From assembly GCA_007922305.1 (NCBI GenBank), contig ML677358.1, forward strand, positions 15,831,564 to 15,895,563: DNA of 64,000 bases, in the 5' to 3' direction. This stretch comes from Dermatemys mawii. Its lineage: Eukaryota > Chordata > Testudines > Dermatemydidae. How positions within the stretch are numbered: position 1 is the first letter of the stretch; every line of letters starts with the position of its first letter. The translations under genes and the position numbers were made by a program. The notes beneath the pieces were generated by a model. It had not been told where the DNA came from and searched no databases. It saw only the letters and a program-made list of their open reading frames with translations. Shown here one piece after another: positions 36,176 to 48,741 of this stretch.

Positions 36176-36866
36176 CTACCTTGTACTATAATTCCTGGGC
36201 TTGCCTGAGATCCTGTCAATCACCTCGGTGGGCAAACCCCTTCCTGGTCAGTTTTTTGGCTGGTCTTGCAGGCTTTGTCTGTTATCACCTGTAAAACAAA
36301 AGGCTGGTCTTCTCGGTGCAGCAAACTTCATCCCTGCTTAGCCGCAGGTGGCCTGCCAAGATGGCTTAATTCTCCACCTTTACAACAACTGTTTTAGGAG
36401 TTCCTCTTCCCTCAGTCCCCAGCCACCAATTATTCATTCTGGGTCTGATTCTGCCAGCCTTACCCCTGCCGAGTAGCACTTTACTCCTTGAGTAGAATAG
36501 CACATTTTAATCCACTGGGCTGTTTGTGGTGAGTCTTGGGAGGCGGAGAATCGAATATGGGCCTACAGAGCTGCATGAGGTGCTGTTCTCCACTGGTTAC
36601 TGGGGCGATAGAGAGATTCTGTTCTCCCTCATAAGGATTTCCTGGCAGCCTTTCAGTTCTTGTCCCTCTACCGTTATGCAGAAGGAGACTTGCCCCAAAT
36701 CAATTGGCTCAATCCCATCCTAGCCACTGCCAGGCCGAGGGAACTGTGTGACTGAGCGTATTTTTGATTCATGTCTGACACAAGGTACACGCTACAAAAA
36801 AAGTCTAAGCACAGACCCCCTTGTGTCTCGCCGCACTGGGAAGTTCTGGAGTCCAGCCACACGTGA

Positions 36867-37127
<261 letters not shown>

Positions 37128-38891
37128 TAACGGCATTCCACACGCTCTTTCTCTTTTGTGGCTTTCATCATGGCTGGTTTTTCATCTGAAATGAGGGATG
37201 TATATAGTGGGGCATCAGCTCCAGGTAAAGAAACTCTGTACAAGAGATGTCTGGTTCTGTTTGGTTTGTTTTGGGACTTGGGCATTAGGTATCTCTGTGG
37301 TTGTTCATGAGATATTATATATTTTCTCTGCTGATGATCTTAAAGCGCTGTGTAAAAATCTTGCAGTTACTCTCTGTTTCTTAATCTCTCCCCCACTTTT
37401 CATGTTGGGGTTTCATTTCATTTCTCAGGCCCCGGTTTGTCACAGCCCTGATGTGACACAGACCCACTTCTGAGCATGGAATGGGTTACTTAATATGAAC
37501 ACCTCTTTCTCTAGCCTCAGTTGAGCCTGGCAGCATTTCTGGTGGAAGTAACAGACAGCTGTAAAAAGGGACCAAGATGCAAACAGAGGATGAATTTAAA
37601 ACAAGGGACATGCCCAATAATGCGAGAAAGAGGAGAGGTCCGGTTTCAAGTTCTGCTGGAATTACCAGCGCCATTAAAGTGTTTCTGAAAAAGAGTTGCC
37701 ATGAAAATGTCTTAGCAGCACATTCCTAAAGAACTCAGCCTATTGGACGGCTTCTCATTATGTAGGGTGGTCGGGAACAAAAAGAAATGTATCGCCAGGT
37801 AATATCAGGATTAGCAGTAACAAAAGGAATCAGAGAAAAAAAACCCCGCAGTTCAAAATGGGAATACTGCAGGGCTCACCTCTTTGTATTGTGCAGCCCA
37901 GTGCTTTGTTAGAGAGACTGGAGCCTGTTGCGACTTGATGCACAAAGAATTCTTTCATTTGATCCAGTGTCATACTCATAGCTTTCAACCCAGGTGTGTA
38001 CTTAAGGACTGGCAGTAGGGACTGGAGGGATACAAGAAAGCCTTCTTTTTGTGATTCCTGATGCATTGTTATTGGATAACATTTGTAGTATCCTTTTGAT
38101 TCACTGAAACACCCTCTCTGCAGTTTAGTCATGTGGCTAGCCAGATTGATATGGATACAAACTGTTCTCCTCTGCTAAGAAATGCACGGGGGGGAAAGAT
38201 GTTCTCTTGGAGAAATCACCCAAAAAGTATGAGCTGAAGAATTAACAAAGTGTTTCTTTGGAGGAAGGAGGGGTACATGTTTCTGTTGTGAGGTCTGCAA
38301 ACAGAGAGAGTTGAAATTCTGGAATTCTTCAGAGAGCACTAAAAAAAGAGAGAGAGAGGTAGGTAATAATTTGGCCACTTTTCACTGTAGGAGCTAATTA
38401 TTACTGTAAAGACTTTTTATTTTCCTTAATAGTCGTCTCTGAACCAACTGGTAGGCTTTCATCCAGCCAGAAAAAAAACTATTTCAGGTCAATTCAATGA
38501 GACTTTATTGGCAGAACAAGCTAAACAAGAGTTGCCAAAGTATAAGAAAAAGACAGACCCCTCTGATATTTGACAATAGTATATACTCTACTCAGGAAAG
38601 GATTATGGGCTGCATTCAGACTTGTCTGCTTCCTGATCTGGTAGCAGTTAGCTAAGCAGGACCTATGGAATCTCATCTCAGGCACAGGACTGTGTCACAG
38701 AATACTTTCAGAGTGGTAGCTGTGTTAGTCCGTATCAGCAAAAAGAACGAGGAGTCCTTGTGGCATCTTAGAGACTAACAAATTTATTCGTTCATAAGCT
38801 TTCATGGCTAAACCCCACTTCAGCACATGCATGGAGTGGAAAATACAGTAGGAAGATAGATAGATAGAGAACATGAAAAGATGGGTGTTGC

Positions 38892-38950
38892 CATCTTTTT
38901 TCAACCTCCATCTTTTTTCAACCTCCATCTTTTTTCAACCTCTATCTTTT
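38892..38950. repeat. 17-bp tandem repeat, three copies and a part
   Basis: The unit CATCTTTTTTCAACCTC occurs at 38892-38908, 38909-38925 and 38926-38942, then decays. It lies in the spacer of the palindromic insertion. Confidence 0.9.
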
Positions 38951-38955
38951 CATAT

Positions 38956-38956
<1 letters not shown>

Positions 38957-39018
<62 letters not shown>
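38957..39018. repeat. (CTAT)n microsatellite, about 15 copies
   Basis: An uninterrupted 62-bp CTAT tract at the inner edge of the right arm. The left arm has the matching reverse-complement motif (GATA) at the same relative place (38855-38868) but only about three copies. Confidence 0.95.
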
Positions 39019-39019
<1 letters not shown>

Positions 39020-39144
39020 ATCTACTGTATTTTCCACTCCATGCATCTGATGAAGTGGGCTTTAGCCCACGAAAGCTTATGCCCAAATAAATTTGTTAGT
39101 CTCTAACATACCACAAGGACTCCTCGTTCTTTTCACAGAATACT

Positions 39145-42100
39145 GTCTGATCTTCAGTTCTCCTCCCTTTGTACACCTGTCCCTGATGACTGTGTTTACT
39201 CCAAAGGCATTAGCGATGACAGTAGGCCCATGAGACTATTCATGCTTAGAAAACTCTCTATCATCAGTACACAGGGGGATATGGGCTGACAAAGGCTAAA
39301 TGAAAGCGAGCTAGCCCCCCAAAGAGATGGAAAGCTTTACTGGCTAGATGTTATATTTAAGTTTTATGTAGGACACGTTGTCCTAGATCAGACAGACAAA
39401 GCACTCCACGCAATCCAACTTCATTTAGTCTCAATTTTTTTTAAAATTAAAAGCTTCCCAAAGTCTGTTCTCCAAGGCCATGGAAAGCAGTATTTGTTTT
39501 GCAGGCACAAAAAGGTAGTTAATCCAGTCATCTAGCCTGAAAGTAGTCTGTGATCTCCTGGTGAATTCCCCTCCTGGGTGTCAAGCCTAGATATCTACAG
39601 GGTGGAAGAGCAAAGATCCCTTTATTTGTGGTGAATAAAATCCCTAAGTGCTTGGTGGACTTAACATTTTTAGAAGATAAAATACATGTTACTGACTAAA
39701 GATACAGCTTGTTTGTTCCCATGGAGATACAGAAGATGCCACTGTTTCTCCAGCTTGAATTCCCTCCATCCGCAAATGTTCTGCCTGTGGTGCTTCACAT
39801 ACCAAGGAGTCTAGCATGGGACCTGAGTAAACTAATAGATCAGACCCCTGCAGCAAACATGGCCTCATGCTGGAATCCAGTCAGCCACAGTCACCAGTGT
39901 CCTCGTGGCAATTCTAAATGCAAAACAACTATGAAGAGCTGGCGGAATTATGAAACCGAGCTAGGTAGCATGTGAGGCACTGACAAGGTAGCAGACTGAG
40001 CGTCAGTGCCTAGTGCAAGAGGACAGCTTGCAAAATGCATTTCATCCACCATTTTTAACACTGTCTGCTCTACCTGCCATAGAGCTGTTTACCCAATAAG
40101 GACGGATAAGCTCTGTTATCACAATTGGTGAATTTACTCTACAGGATGTAACCAGCCACCCCCAGTGATGTGGCAGGTAACAGGGATATGAAAACAGTAT
40201 TGATGCACAGAGCCTGCACGTCAGTGAGGATGTTGGATTGACACTTGTGATCTAGCATCCCTAAAGGCAATAAACCAAGTGGAATATCAGTCCATTGCAA
40301 CTGGTTGCCATGCCATCAGTCAGCAGCGATACAGCACAGCACTAATCTTGTGATTTCTGATGCAGCTGAGCTTGATATTTATGCTGTTGCAGAGCAATAT
40401 TGAATATTCCAACTCAGAAACATTGGTTAACATAAAGGTATGTACTGTAAGAATTTTAAACCCCTTATCCTAACCCTGTAAGAAAAATATTACATTTTTA
40501 AAAATCCTCTAAGCCTTATGAAAATAACCAGTGGCCGTAATTTAAATGAATATCCAAGAACCTCTCATTTCATGCATGTGGCTAAACCATACTGGCATGT
40601 GAAAATTCACTGGGCACATTCTAATAACCATCTTAACTCTGACCCACAAAATACAGGGTAATGTATTGGCTATGTGTTTGTGTCACTGTGTGTTACATAG
40701 CCACTGCATGGCTGGTTTACAGGGAGAATGTGGGCCGGGCCACTGTCATTAGTTAAAGGAGATATCCTACAGCTCAGAGGGCAGCCTCTGTATTTGTGCA
40801 TCTTTTGTCAGAGAGACAGTTATTTTGGGAGCATACTAATGTTACAGCCCACCCGACAACAGAAGTATATTCCAGTGGTAGGGTAGTGTAAAGGGCTAGA
40901 TCGTGACATTATATAGCAGCAGGGTTTGGATTGGAATTCAGTGGCCCAAAAGGTTATTTAGAACTGTCCGGTCACCTTCAGAGACCTAAGCGCAGGTTCT
41001 GGCTGTGCTGGTAATTGGAAGTGAATGTTGTGGTTTCCAGTGAGCTCTGTCTGCTTCACAAATCCCACCGCGTACTCTGTGTGGGGACTGACTGTCAGTG
41101 TCCACTCAGGAGGAGCTGCTGCAGCTCACACCTGAGCGGTATTGGTAGAATTGTGTGGAATGCCAGCCCCTGGAAATGCAGAGTGCTGCAGCTTAGAAGT
41201 GAGCTGCAATGGCATAGCCCCGTGGGGGACCGTGCTGAACAGAAGTCGGGCACTGACAGAGTTGTGTACAAAAAGTTTGCACTCAGCCTGCCCCTACTGA
41301 ACGTCAGTTTTCAGCTAGGCTTCTACTAGGTCTCCACTGATGCATGAGTAACCTACTGGTGAGTGTGTGTTACAGATCTCCCCTGGGCCAACGATATGAG
41401 TAGTTACAGCCTCACATTACTGAGCAATGGCTTTTAGCTCATGCTTTTTGCTCTGGAGGTGCATGGTTCAATCCCTAAGGTGTCCATCAAGGATGGTGAC
41501 TGTCACTCATGCACACCGTAATTTGCAAGTAAAACCACCTACTGAAAAGTATTAGCATTTTCACCCATATAACCCACTGGATCCAATGGGTTTTTGTTGG
41601 TGCAAAGGCTAGCCTTTGTGTGTGCCTAGGTACCAGGCAATTTAAAGATGGACACAAACATTAGCATTCATGGCATGGCATGCAGGTGTTCGCACATGCA
41701 AAGTGCATGACTTTTCAGCTACATGTGCATGGAGACTGAAGGCTGAAAATCCAGACCATAATACTTTGTGATATCATTCTCCATCTTTGCATGTACAGTG
41801 CCCATCGCTGTTTGGGTGATCCCGAATGGGTACTGCTATCGGACTAACAATACTATTAATAAGATCAGTGACACTTTAAAAAATGAAAACAAGAAGAATG
41901 GGTTTGTGTTGTAAAACTACATAACAGAACCAATTAAGAAGAGATCTGTCCTGATGTCTCATTATTTGATTAGGTTCTTACCAATAATGTCAAGATAATT
42001 TGATAGCAATAATAATATATAAAGGACTAACTAAACACGAATGATTTTATTTGTTTGCTTAAGACACTCATGTGCATTCAGTGCTTCTGTACCTTGCTCT

Positions 42101-43101
42101 TCATCTCTCAAATTACCTTTTCAGAGGCAGGAAGTAAGACACACATTTTAATATTCTCAAAAGAGGATCTAAATGTGATTTAATTAAACAATTATTGTAT
42201 GTTGAATTAAAACTCCCTATTTGTTGACAAACAGAGTGGTCGCCATTGCTCGGAATGGTGCTGCTTGTAATTATTCCAGCAGCAATCAATTAAAATGCAG
42301 TTTTGTAATTAAACTTTCTCAATCCTGGAGAGGCCTGTCTTAGGATACTATGTAAATTTTGCGGGGGGTGGGGTTGGTTGAGTAGTGCTATAAAAATAAT
42401 GTAAACAACGTACTTCTGCAGTGATAGAGATGCCTACTTAACACGATCTAACCAGCAGAAATGCCTATTTAATGATCAAATGACATCTACTTAACGCAAT
42501 AGCTTCTGAGAGTGAATGTATCTCTTTAGATTTTATAATAAGATGTAGCCAGGTGTCTTCTGTGAACAATGGAGCATTGTCAACTCACATTTAAGTCAAT
42601 GGGTGCTGAGGGTGCCTGACACCCTGTGGGACTGGTTTTATATTGATTAAAAGCCAGTGGTTGTTAAATGAGACGTTACCACCATACAGTAAAATCCACG
42701 CATACATAGGGTAGGTAGGGGCTGAAGGGGGTGAACTTTGCCAAAGATCTGCAAAGAGTGACTTCCAGAAGAGAGATGGCTTAAGCTCCTCCTAGATCTG
42801 CTAGAGAGCAGCTGCCTTTCAGCCCCCGTGAGAGTGGAACTACCATATTGTTTCTGCCCACAAACTCCCAAGCTGGGTCCTCTGCTGGGGGAATGTTCAG
42901 GATATGCCTACTTGCTGGGTGATTGCTAGTTGACTGAGCTTCTTCTGATGTCTGTCCAGCAATTAGCAGCAGGGATGGGATCTGGTCCATTGTGCTGCTC
43001 CCAAAAGGAGAGGAAGCTCAGGAGACATTCATAGAGAAATTTGCTTTTATGACTGCTAACGCCAGTAGGGGGAAGATATTTGACATGTCTATATGGTCTT
43101 T
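39145..43101. other. Intron 2, mostly unassigned
   Basis: Besides the possible SINE at 41385, I recognise nothing firm. The part 42150-42340 is AT-rich with TTGTAATTATTCCAGCAGCA and GTTTTGTAATTAAAC motifs, which could be a conserved noncoding element. Confidence 0.45.
41385..41520 (+). repeat. Possible tRNA-related SINE fragment
   Basis: TGGTTCAATCCC at about 41465 fits a Pol III B box, preceded by GCTCATGCTTTTTGCTCTGG. No clear A box or target duplication. Confidence 0.35.
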
Positions 43102-43403
43102 GGGTATGTCCATACTACCCGCCAAATCAATGGGTAGCATTCGATGTATCCGTGATTGATTTATTGCGTCTTGTCTAGACATGATAAATCGATCCCCAAA
43201 TGCTCTCCCCGTCAACTCCGGAACTCCAGCTCCATAAGTGGAGGAAGCGGAGATGATGGGGGAGCGGAAGCGGTCGACTCACCACCGTGAGGACGGCTAG
43301 GTAAGTTGAACTAAGATACTTTGACTTCAGCTACACTATTCACATAGCTGAAGTTGCATATCTTAGGTCAACCCCTTCCCCCCACCCCAGTGTAGACCAC
43401 CCC
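43102..43403 (-). mobile_element. Harbinger-like MITE, intact relative of 48181-48488
   Basis: Left end GGGTATGTCCATACTACCCG and right end CCCAGTGTAGACCACCCC are inverted. On the minus strand the order is GACCTAAGATATGCAACTTC, the CAGCTATGTGAATAGTGTAG hairpin, GGAGCTGGAGTTCCGGAGTT and GGGGATCGATTTATCATGTC. This is the same order as at 48181-48488, but here the middle reads CGCTTCCTCCACTTATGG. Confidence 0.7.
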
Positions 43404-43605
43404 GTTGTCTAATCTATCTATATTCTTACATGGCCTTTGTCACTATAGTGTCTGAAAACCAGCAGACTGGGAGAATCCCTGTCGGAATCTCATCTGGAAT
43501 AATCTGTAGGCGGTATGGACAGTACCAGATTGCCATTTGGCAGACATGACACTACTCTGTCTGTTAGATAGTGTTAAACCTCAGTGAATAGGGTTCATAG
43601 AGTCA

Positions 43606-43634
43606 GGTTTGTTTGTTTGTTTGTTTTCTTTTAT
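43606..43634. repeat. (GTTT)n microsatellite
   Basis: A GTTTGTTTGTTTG run of about 25 bp. Confidence 0.85.
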
Positions 43635-43684
43635 CAGAGGATGGGAGGATATTTATTCTCTGTATGATGGTGTTCATTTTCCTC

Positions 43685-43935
43685 ACGGGCAATAGGAGAG
43701 ATGCCAGGGACATGGAGAAAAGCTAATGTGACAGCCATGGTTAAGAAGAATCATGGTAGGAACAGGGGGAATTTCACACCTGCAAATCTAATCTGTCTCC
43801 TCGGATGGATCCCAGACATTAATTAATGACAAAAACAGGACAAGCCTTGCATGGGTAAAAGGCAACCAGGCAGCATTTATACAGGGGATTTCAGAAAGAG
43901 TAGGCAGTGATGCAGTTACGTCTTCTGTGTACTGA
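43685..43935 (+). repeat. Probable old CR1-type LINE fragment
   Basis: GAGATGCCAGGGACATGGAG, AAAAGCTAATGTGACAGCCA and GGTTAAGAAGAATCATGG follow the CR1 reverse transcriptase region where a 'DWKKANV.PIFKKG' motif is encoded, now full of stops. Continues to ACAGGGGATTTCAGAAAGAG. Confidence 0.4.
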
Positions 43936-44186
43936 TCGCTATCCACTCTTTGGTTACCTCCTTCTCTATCTGAAATGATCTATAAAAGAGACACAGCTGA
44001 ACAATGGAGGCCTAGATGTTGCGTTTGGTGTATTTAAAATCTCTTTGTGTTGAAATCCTAATGATATTAAGAAGAGTGTCATAATGAGGTTTTTTCCCAC
44101 CCAGATCCAATAGAAATAATTATTTTAAATGCATATTTTCTCTTTTATGGCTGGAGATTAAAACACAACAGCACTGTGCTAATGCA

Positions 44187-45330
44187 TAGACTCATAGAAA
44201 TATAGGACTGGAAGGAACCTCGTGAGTCACCAAGTCCAGCCCCCAGTGCTGAGGCAGGACCAAGTAAACCTAGACCATCCCTGACAGGTGTTTGTCCAAC
44301 CTGTTCTTAAAACTTTCAGCAGTGGGGATTCCACAGCCTCTCTTGGGAGCCTATTGTAGTGTGTAACTACCCTTATAGTTAGATTTTCCTAATATAAATG
44401 TCCTTTGCTGCAGATTAAGCCCATTACTTCTTGTCTTCTCTTCACTGGACATGGAGAACAGTCGATTCCCATCCTCTTTAGAACAGCCCTTCACATATTT
44501 GAAAACTGTTACCAGGTCCCCCCGAGTCTTCTTTTTTCAAGACTAAACATGCCCAGTTTTTTTTAACCTTTCCTCATAGGTCTGCTTTTCTGAACCTTTT
44601 ATCATTTTGTTGCTCTGTTCTGGACTCTCAAATTTGTCTACATCTTTCCTAAAGTGTGGCAACCAAAACTAGACAAAATACTCCAGGTGAGGCCTCACCA
44701 GTGCCAAGTAGAGAAGGACAATTACCTCCCATGTCTTACTTACAGCACTCCTGGAAATACACCTCAGAGGGACATCAGCCTCTTTTTGCAACTGCATTGC
44801 ATTGTTGAATCAATTTGTGATCCACTATAACCCTTAGATCCTTTTCAGCAGTACTACCACCTAGCCAGTTATTCCCCATTTTGTAGTTGTAAATCTGATT
44901 TTTCCTTCTTAAGTGAAGTACTTTGCAATTGTCTTTATTGAATTTCATCTCACTGAATTCAGACCAACTTTGAAAAATATATTAAGGTGGTTTTGAATTC
45001 TAACCCTGTCCACCAAAGTGTTTGCAGCCCCTCTCAGCTTGGTACCATCTGCACATTGCATAAGCATACACTCAATTCCATTATCCAAGTCACGAATTAA
45101 AATATAGACTAGTACCAGACCCAGGACTGAACCCTGTGGCACTCCACTAGATCCTCCTTCTCAGTTTGACAGAGAACCATTGATCTCTATTCTTTGAGTA
45201 TGGTCTTTCAACCAGTTGTGCACCCACGGTTATAATAATTTATTCTAGACCACATTTCCCTAGTTTGCTTATGAGAATGTCATGTGGGACTTTGTCAAAA
45301 GCTTTTCTAAAATCAAGATAGGAGAAGCAA
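44187..45330 (-). mobile_element. CR1 LINE, 5'-truncated, 3' end present
   Basis: The 3' end (low coordinate) has the CATAGACTCATAGAAATATAGG tail signature and GGAAGGAACCTCGTGAGTCA. Minus-strand frames give the C-terminal half of the reverse transcriptase, including MPQGSVLGLVL and LIRDLDNGIE. The catalytic box reads CADG instead of the FADD/YADD form, so the active site is destroyed. Several frameshifts and stops. The 5' truncation near 45330 is usual for CR1. It lies antisense in GRIA1 intron 2. Confidence 0.85.
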
Positions 45331-46345
45331 GAAATGAAACTAGTCTCAGCCTAGTTGCAATGTCCAGTTTGAGTGATATGCCACAAAAACATAAGAATGT
45401 GATCACCTTATATGTAAAAAGTAAATTAGAATCTTGAAAATCCTCCCAGCTGGAATTTTCTAAGGTGTTACATTAGTAACACAGATAAGAATTATTTTAT
45501 TTTAACATCTTCACTTGGAATAGAGGTAGCGCTGTCTTCTCATCTCAGAAATACACCTGTATGTACTTGAGGCCAGAGTAGCTCACAATGACTACGCAAG
45601 GAAAGCAAGTGGGCCTTTAAAGTGCTCCCCAGCACGAGGAAGGGTATGAGAAAATCTGGTCACCAGCAATCCAGCATCTTCTCCAAACAGTACATATCCC
45701 TGATAACATAACGTAAACTGTAATAACACTCGTTAGTTGATTTCCTTTCACTGTTCTGTATTAGCCCTACCTAATCAATCCTTCCAGGGCACTTTTTAAA
45801 AAATGTTTTTCTCAGTAACTTCTACCTGTCTCCCATCCCGCCCCAAAAACTGTTTACACTTCAACCCTTGCCTTTTTCAGCTCCAGGGCTACAGAAAGGA
45901 GACATGCTTATGCTTCATGCCCCTGATTGATCTCTTTGAGAAATTGATAGTGAGAGGCAAGGAGGAACAGATGCAAATTACCCTGCTGGGGCTTCAGGGG
46001 GAGGAGTTTTTTTATATGTGTGCAGACAGAGCAGAGTAGCACAAACAAGACTGATGCCTGAGGTTAGTAAGTCATGGTCAGCTGACGGGAGGGCTCTTAT
46101 GTGGCTAAAAATAATAATAATCTTGGCTTTGACTAAATAACAGAAGTCCTGGAATTGTGGTCATGGAGACAGAGCAGAAAGGTGATCAGAGGTCACAGGT
46201 TTCAAGAACTGCTATTAGGCCTGCAAAACTCTTTTGGTGACTTAGGTGCAATACGCCAGGAACTTGCTCACCAGGGTTGGGGGCTATTCCCCCACCCCCA
46301 ATTTTAGTTGGCCCTTCTTAACTTGGGCAAAGTTTCATTGAGCAA

Positions 46346-46360
46346 TATATATATATAAGC
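46346..46360. repeat. (TA)n microsatellite
   Basis: A short TATATATATATA run. Confidence 0.8.
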
Positions 46361-47894
46361 ATAGTATTCAGCTGTGGTTTTCCTGCTACCTGCCAGCACT
46401 GCTGATGTCCCCAGAGCTCCTGAGCCGGTTTGTTTTGCATCCATGCAGCACTAACATCCCACGTAAGGCTTTGCTCGCATGAATGGGCGGGAGAGGAGCT
46501 CTTCTGGACTGTGTCAGCGCCCTGGCAGGGGAGCAGAAAAAACAGGTGGGAAATGAGAATTCAGAAGAGACGCAGGCGGCAGTAATGCAAGGACAGAGGA
46601 ATTCTATGGCTAAGGAGAAGATAGGAAGAAATGCTAAGAGAGATGGGGCAGTGCCAAGAAAGGAGGAAGGGTAGCAAACATGGAGGGACTGGTTGCCGTG
46701 GTAAACACTTACATCCAGCTGTGTTGGGAATGTTTTGACCGTGATGCCTTCAGGGCCTGAGCCAAAGCCCACGGTAGCCAATGGAAAGATCTGACTTCAA
46801 CATGCTTTGCATCAGGCGCATAATCCCTTTCCTCACTCCCACATACATACACCAAGAGGAACCTGTGCCAGCTGCTCCATGCTGGGTTCCTCCCCTTCTC
46901 CCTTACCACCTGGTGGCTATAGGTTGCTGGGTTTGGAGGGGACCAGAAGAGGTGAGGGGTCCGCAGCATGAGTTCCCGCAGTAGCTGGCTTCCTCCTGCA
47001 GTATTTGGAATGATGGCTCAAGGGAACAACCAGCACCACCGGAGCCAAACATCAGCATGGAGGCAGGAGGCCTCCAGCAATTCTCCCACTATCTCTAGGT
47101 GTAGGAAGTGGAGCCTGCCAAGCCTGGGGCTGGGCTCAGACCCACCTCCCACATAATAAATGCAACGGAACGCCAGACTTGATACCCCATAACAGCCCCA
47201 GAGTTACCACTCTGCCCCGTGTGTTCTAGTGATGTCACCGGAAGGGAACTCTGGGTACAAGGACTTGCTCTCCAGCCTCTCTTCACCTGCTCAGTGCTGC
47301 CCTTAGAATCCATTTTACTCAAATTTCTTTCTAGAGGACTACGCCCCCCACCTGTCCCAGGAGCATTGCTGCTCCCCACCCCCCTCCTTCAGTCCCTGCT
47401 CTCCGTCCTGTATTTCGAGGCCACCCCAGCCTGTGAGTGAGAAGAGGAATAAACTAGTCTAGCAACACCATTCCACAAACAGTGCAATGGATCTAAAGGC
47501 TCCGCCCTCTCATAGTCCCAACACGCGGTCCCTGGCCATGAGGCAGAGAAACTTGCAGGTATTGCATTAGTGGAGCAGCTACCACTAGGGAGGGATACTG
47601 CCAGCACGGGGACTCCAATAAAGTGAGGATCTGTAGCTTGGAAGAACGTGATGCTGTGAAGATCTGGTGGATTATGCCTTAAACAGGAGCACACCACAAG
47701 GGAGAGGGCTTAAGCCTGAGTATGGACAGAGGTTTAAGACCCTCTGTACAGTGCATGACACCAGTTGGGGAAAGCAAACAGAATCAGCGGAGGAAACAGA
47801 AGCACGTATTAGAAAGTATTGTTGTCACTGTGACAAGGGCTGGGCTGCTGAGATATGCTGCAGCCAAGAAGGAGGTCTGGCCTGTAGGGAGTTC

Positions 47895-48075
47895 AGGAGA
47901 AATTTCTTTGTTCGCAGGATGATTAATGTATTTAATGAACTACAAAAGGAAGTAATGGATGCTATGCACAAAAGACTGTTAGAGGGAAGGGAAAAACACC
48001 ATGATTTCAGGATGAAAGCTCGGTAGCTATATCCTGGTAGGTCAGCAGACTAGGAATGGATTATGCAGACTTCCC
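47895..48075 (+). repeat. Possible CR1-type LINE 3' region fragment
   Basis: AGGAGAAATTTCTTTGTTCG, GATTAATGTATTTAATGAAC and TACAAAAGGAAGTAATGGAT resemble the 3' non-coding region of a CR1 subfamily. The 119-residue open frame that covers it (47667-48026) is probably incidental. Confidence 0.4.
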
Positions 48076-48180
48076 TACCTCATCATCCTGAAATGTTGTT
48101 ATGTTGTAACAGCTACCCTGTTGCATTTAAATTGAATGCATAGTTAAGTGCATCTAGCTGACTCAATTTGAGTTACCTTA

Positions 48181-48488
48181 TGCCAGGTCTACACTAGCGG
48201 GGAGGGTCGACCTAAGATATGCAACTTCAGCTACGTGAATAGCGTAGCTGAAGTCGACGCATCTTAGGTTGACTTACCTGCCGTCTTCACGGCGGCAGCG
48301 GTTGACAATGGGCTCCCCTGTTGACTTTGCCTTGAACCTTTTGGAGGATGAAAGAATGCATCCTAGATAGCTGGAGTTCTGGAGTTGACTTTAGGGATCA
48401 ATTTATTGCGTCTTGACAAGATGCAATAAATCGATCCCCAATAGATCGATCTCTATCTGCTGATCCTGCCCATAGTATAGACATTGCC
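48181..48488 (+). mobile_element. Harbinger-like MITE with TTA duplication and a foreign 31-bp insert
   Basis: Termini TGCCAGGTCTACACTA and TAGTATAGACATTGCC are inverted. TTA flanks both sides (48178-48180, 48489-48491). The interior has a hairpin around 48223-48256 (ACTTCAGCTACGTGAATAGC) and a second one at 48395-48437 (GATCAATTTATTGCGTCTTG). At 48341-48371 the expected middle is replaced by sequence that is the exact inverse of 48711-48741 outside the element. Confidence 0.75.
48341..48371 (+). repeat. 31-bp inverted duplication, copy inside the MITE
   Basis: Starts TTGGAGGATGAAAG and ends ATCCTAGATAGC. All 31 bases match the reverse complement of 48711-48741. The related MITE at 43102-43403 lacks this sequence. 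Confidence 0.9.
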
Positions 48489-48710
48489 TTAGTCTGCAGG
48501 CTCTCCCCGTCCTAGTGCTGTTACTGATTAGACATTGCCCTCTCTGCCAGTCAAAACCCACTGCTGAGGGTGAGTGGAGTGAAGTAGATGGCTGCTGTCC
48601 AGGGGCTGGCCTGGTGTCACCTCGCTCATTTCCCACGGAACCATAAGTGAAGTTTATAGGAAAAAAGACAGGCAGACCAGAGCCACGGAAGGACAGGGTG
48701 ATGGGAGATT

Positions 48711-48741
48711 GCTATCTAGGATGCATTCTTTCATCCTCCAA
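48711..48741 (-). repeat. 31-bp inverted duplication, outer copy (likely donor)
   Basis: Starts GCTATCTAGGATGC and ends TTTCATCCTCCAA. It sits in what looks like single-copy sequence 222 bp beyond the end of the MITE. Confidence 0.9.

Larger units (their letters stand above)
38707..39132. mobile_element. Palindromic (foldback) insertion with 12-bp target duplication
   Basis: Two inverted arms surround simple repeats. The left arm (38707-38868) holds AGAACGAGGAGTCCTTGTGG, AGAGACTAACAAATTTATTC and TGGAGTGGAAAATACAGTAG. The right arm (39019-39132) holds their reverse complements. Perfect 12-bp direct repeats TCACAGAATACT flank the whole unit (38695-38706, 39133-39144). The left arm has about 33 extra outer bases (TTCAGAGTGGTAGCTGTGTT onwards). 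The arm sequence belongs to one of the commonest turtle repeats. The flanking duplication shows that the palindrome entered as one piece. Confidence 0.75.

Noticed and set aside
38892..38942. Regular short repeats that could suggest an array such as CRISPR
   Set aside because: The units are directly adjacent with no spacers, and the DNA is vertebrate. It is a simple tandem repeat.
47667..48026. 119-codon plus-strand open frame with a coiled-coil-like end
   Set aside because: The end overlaps what looks like a CR1 3' region, so it is probably repeat-derived.
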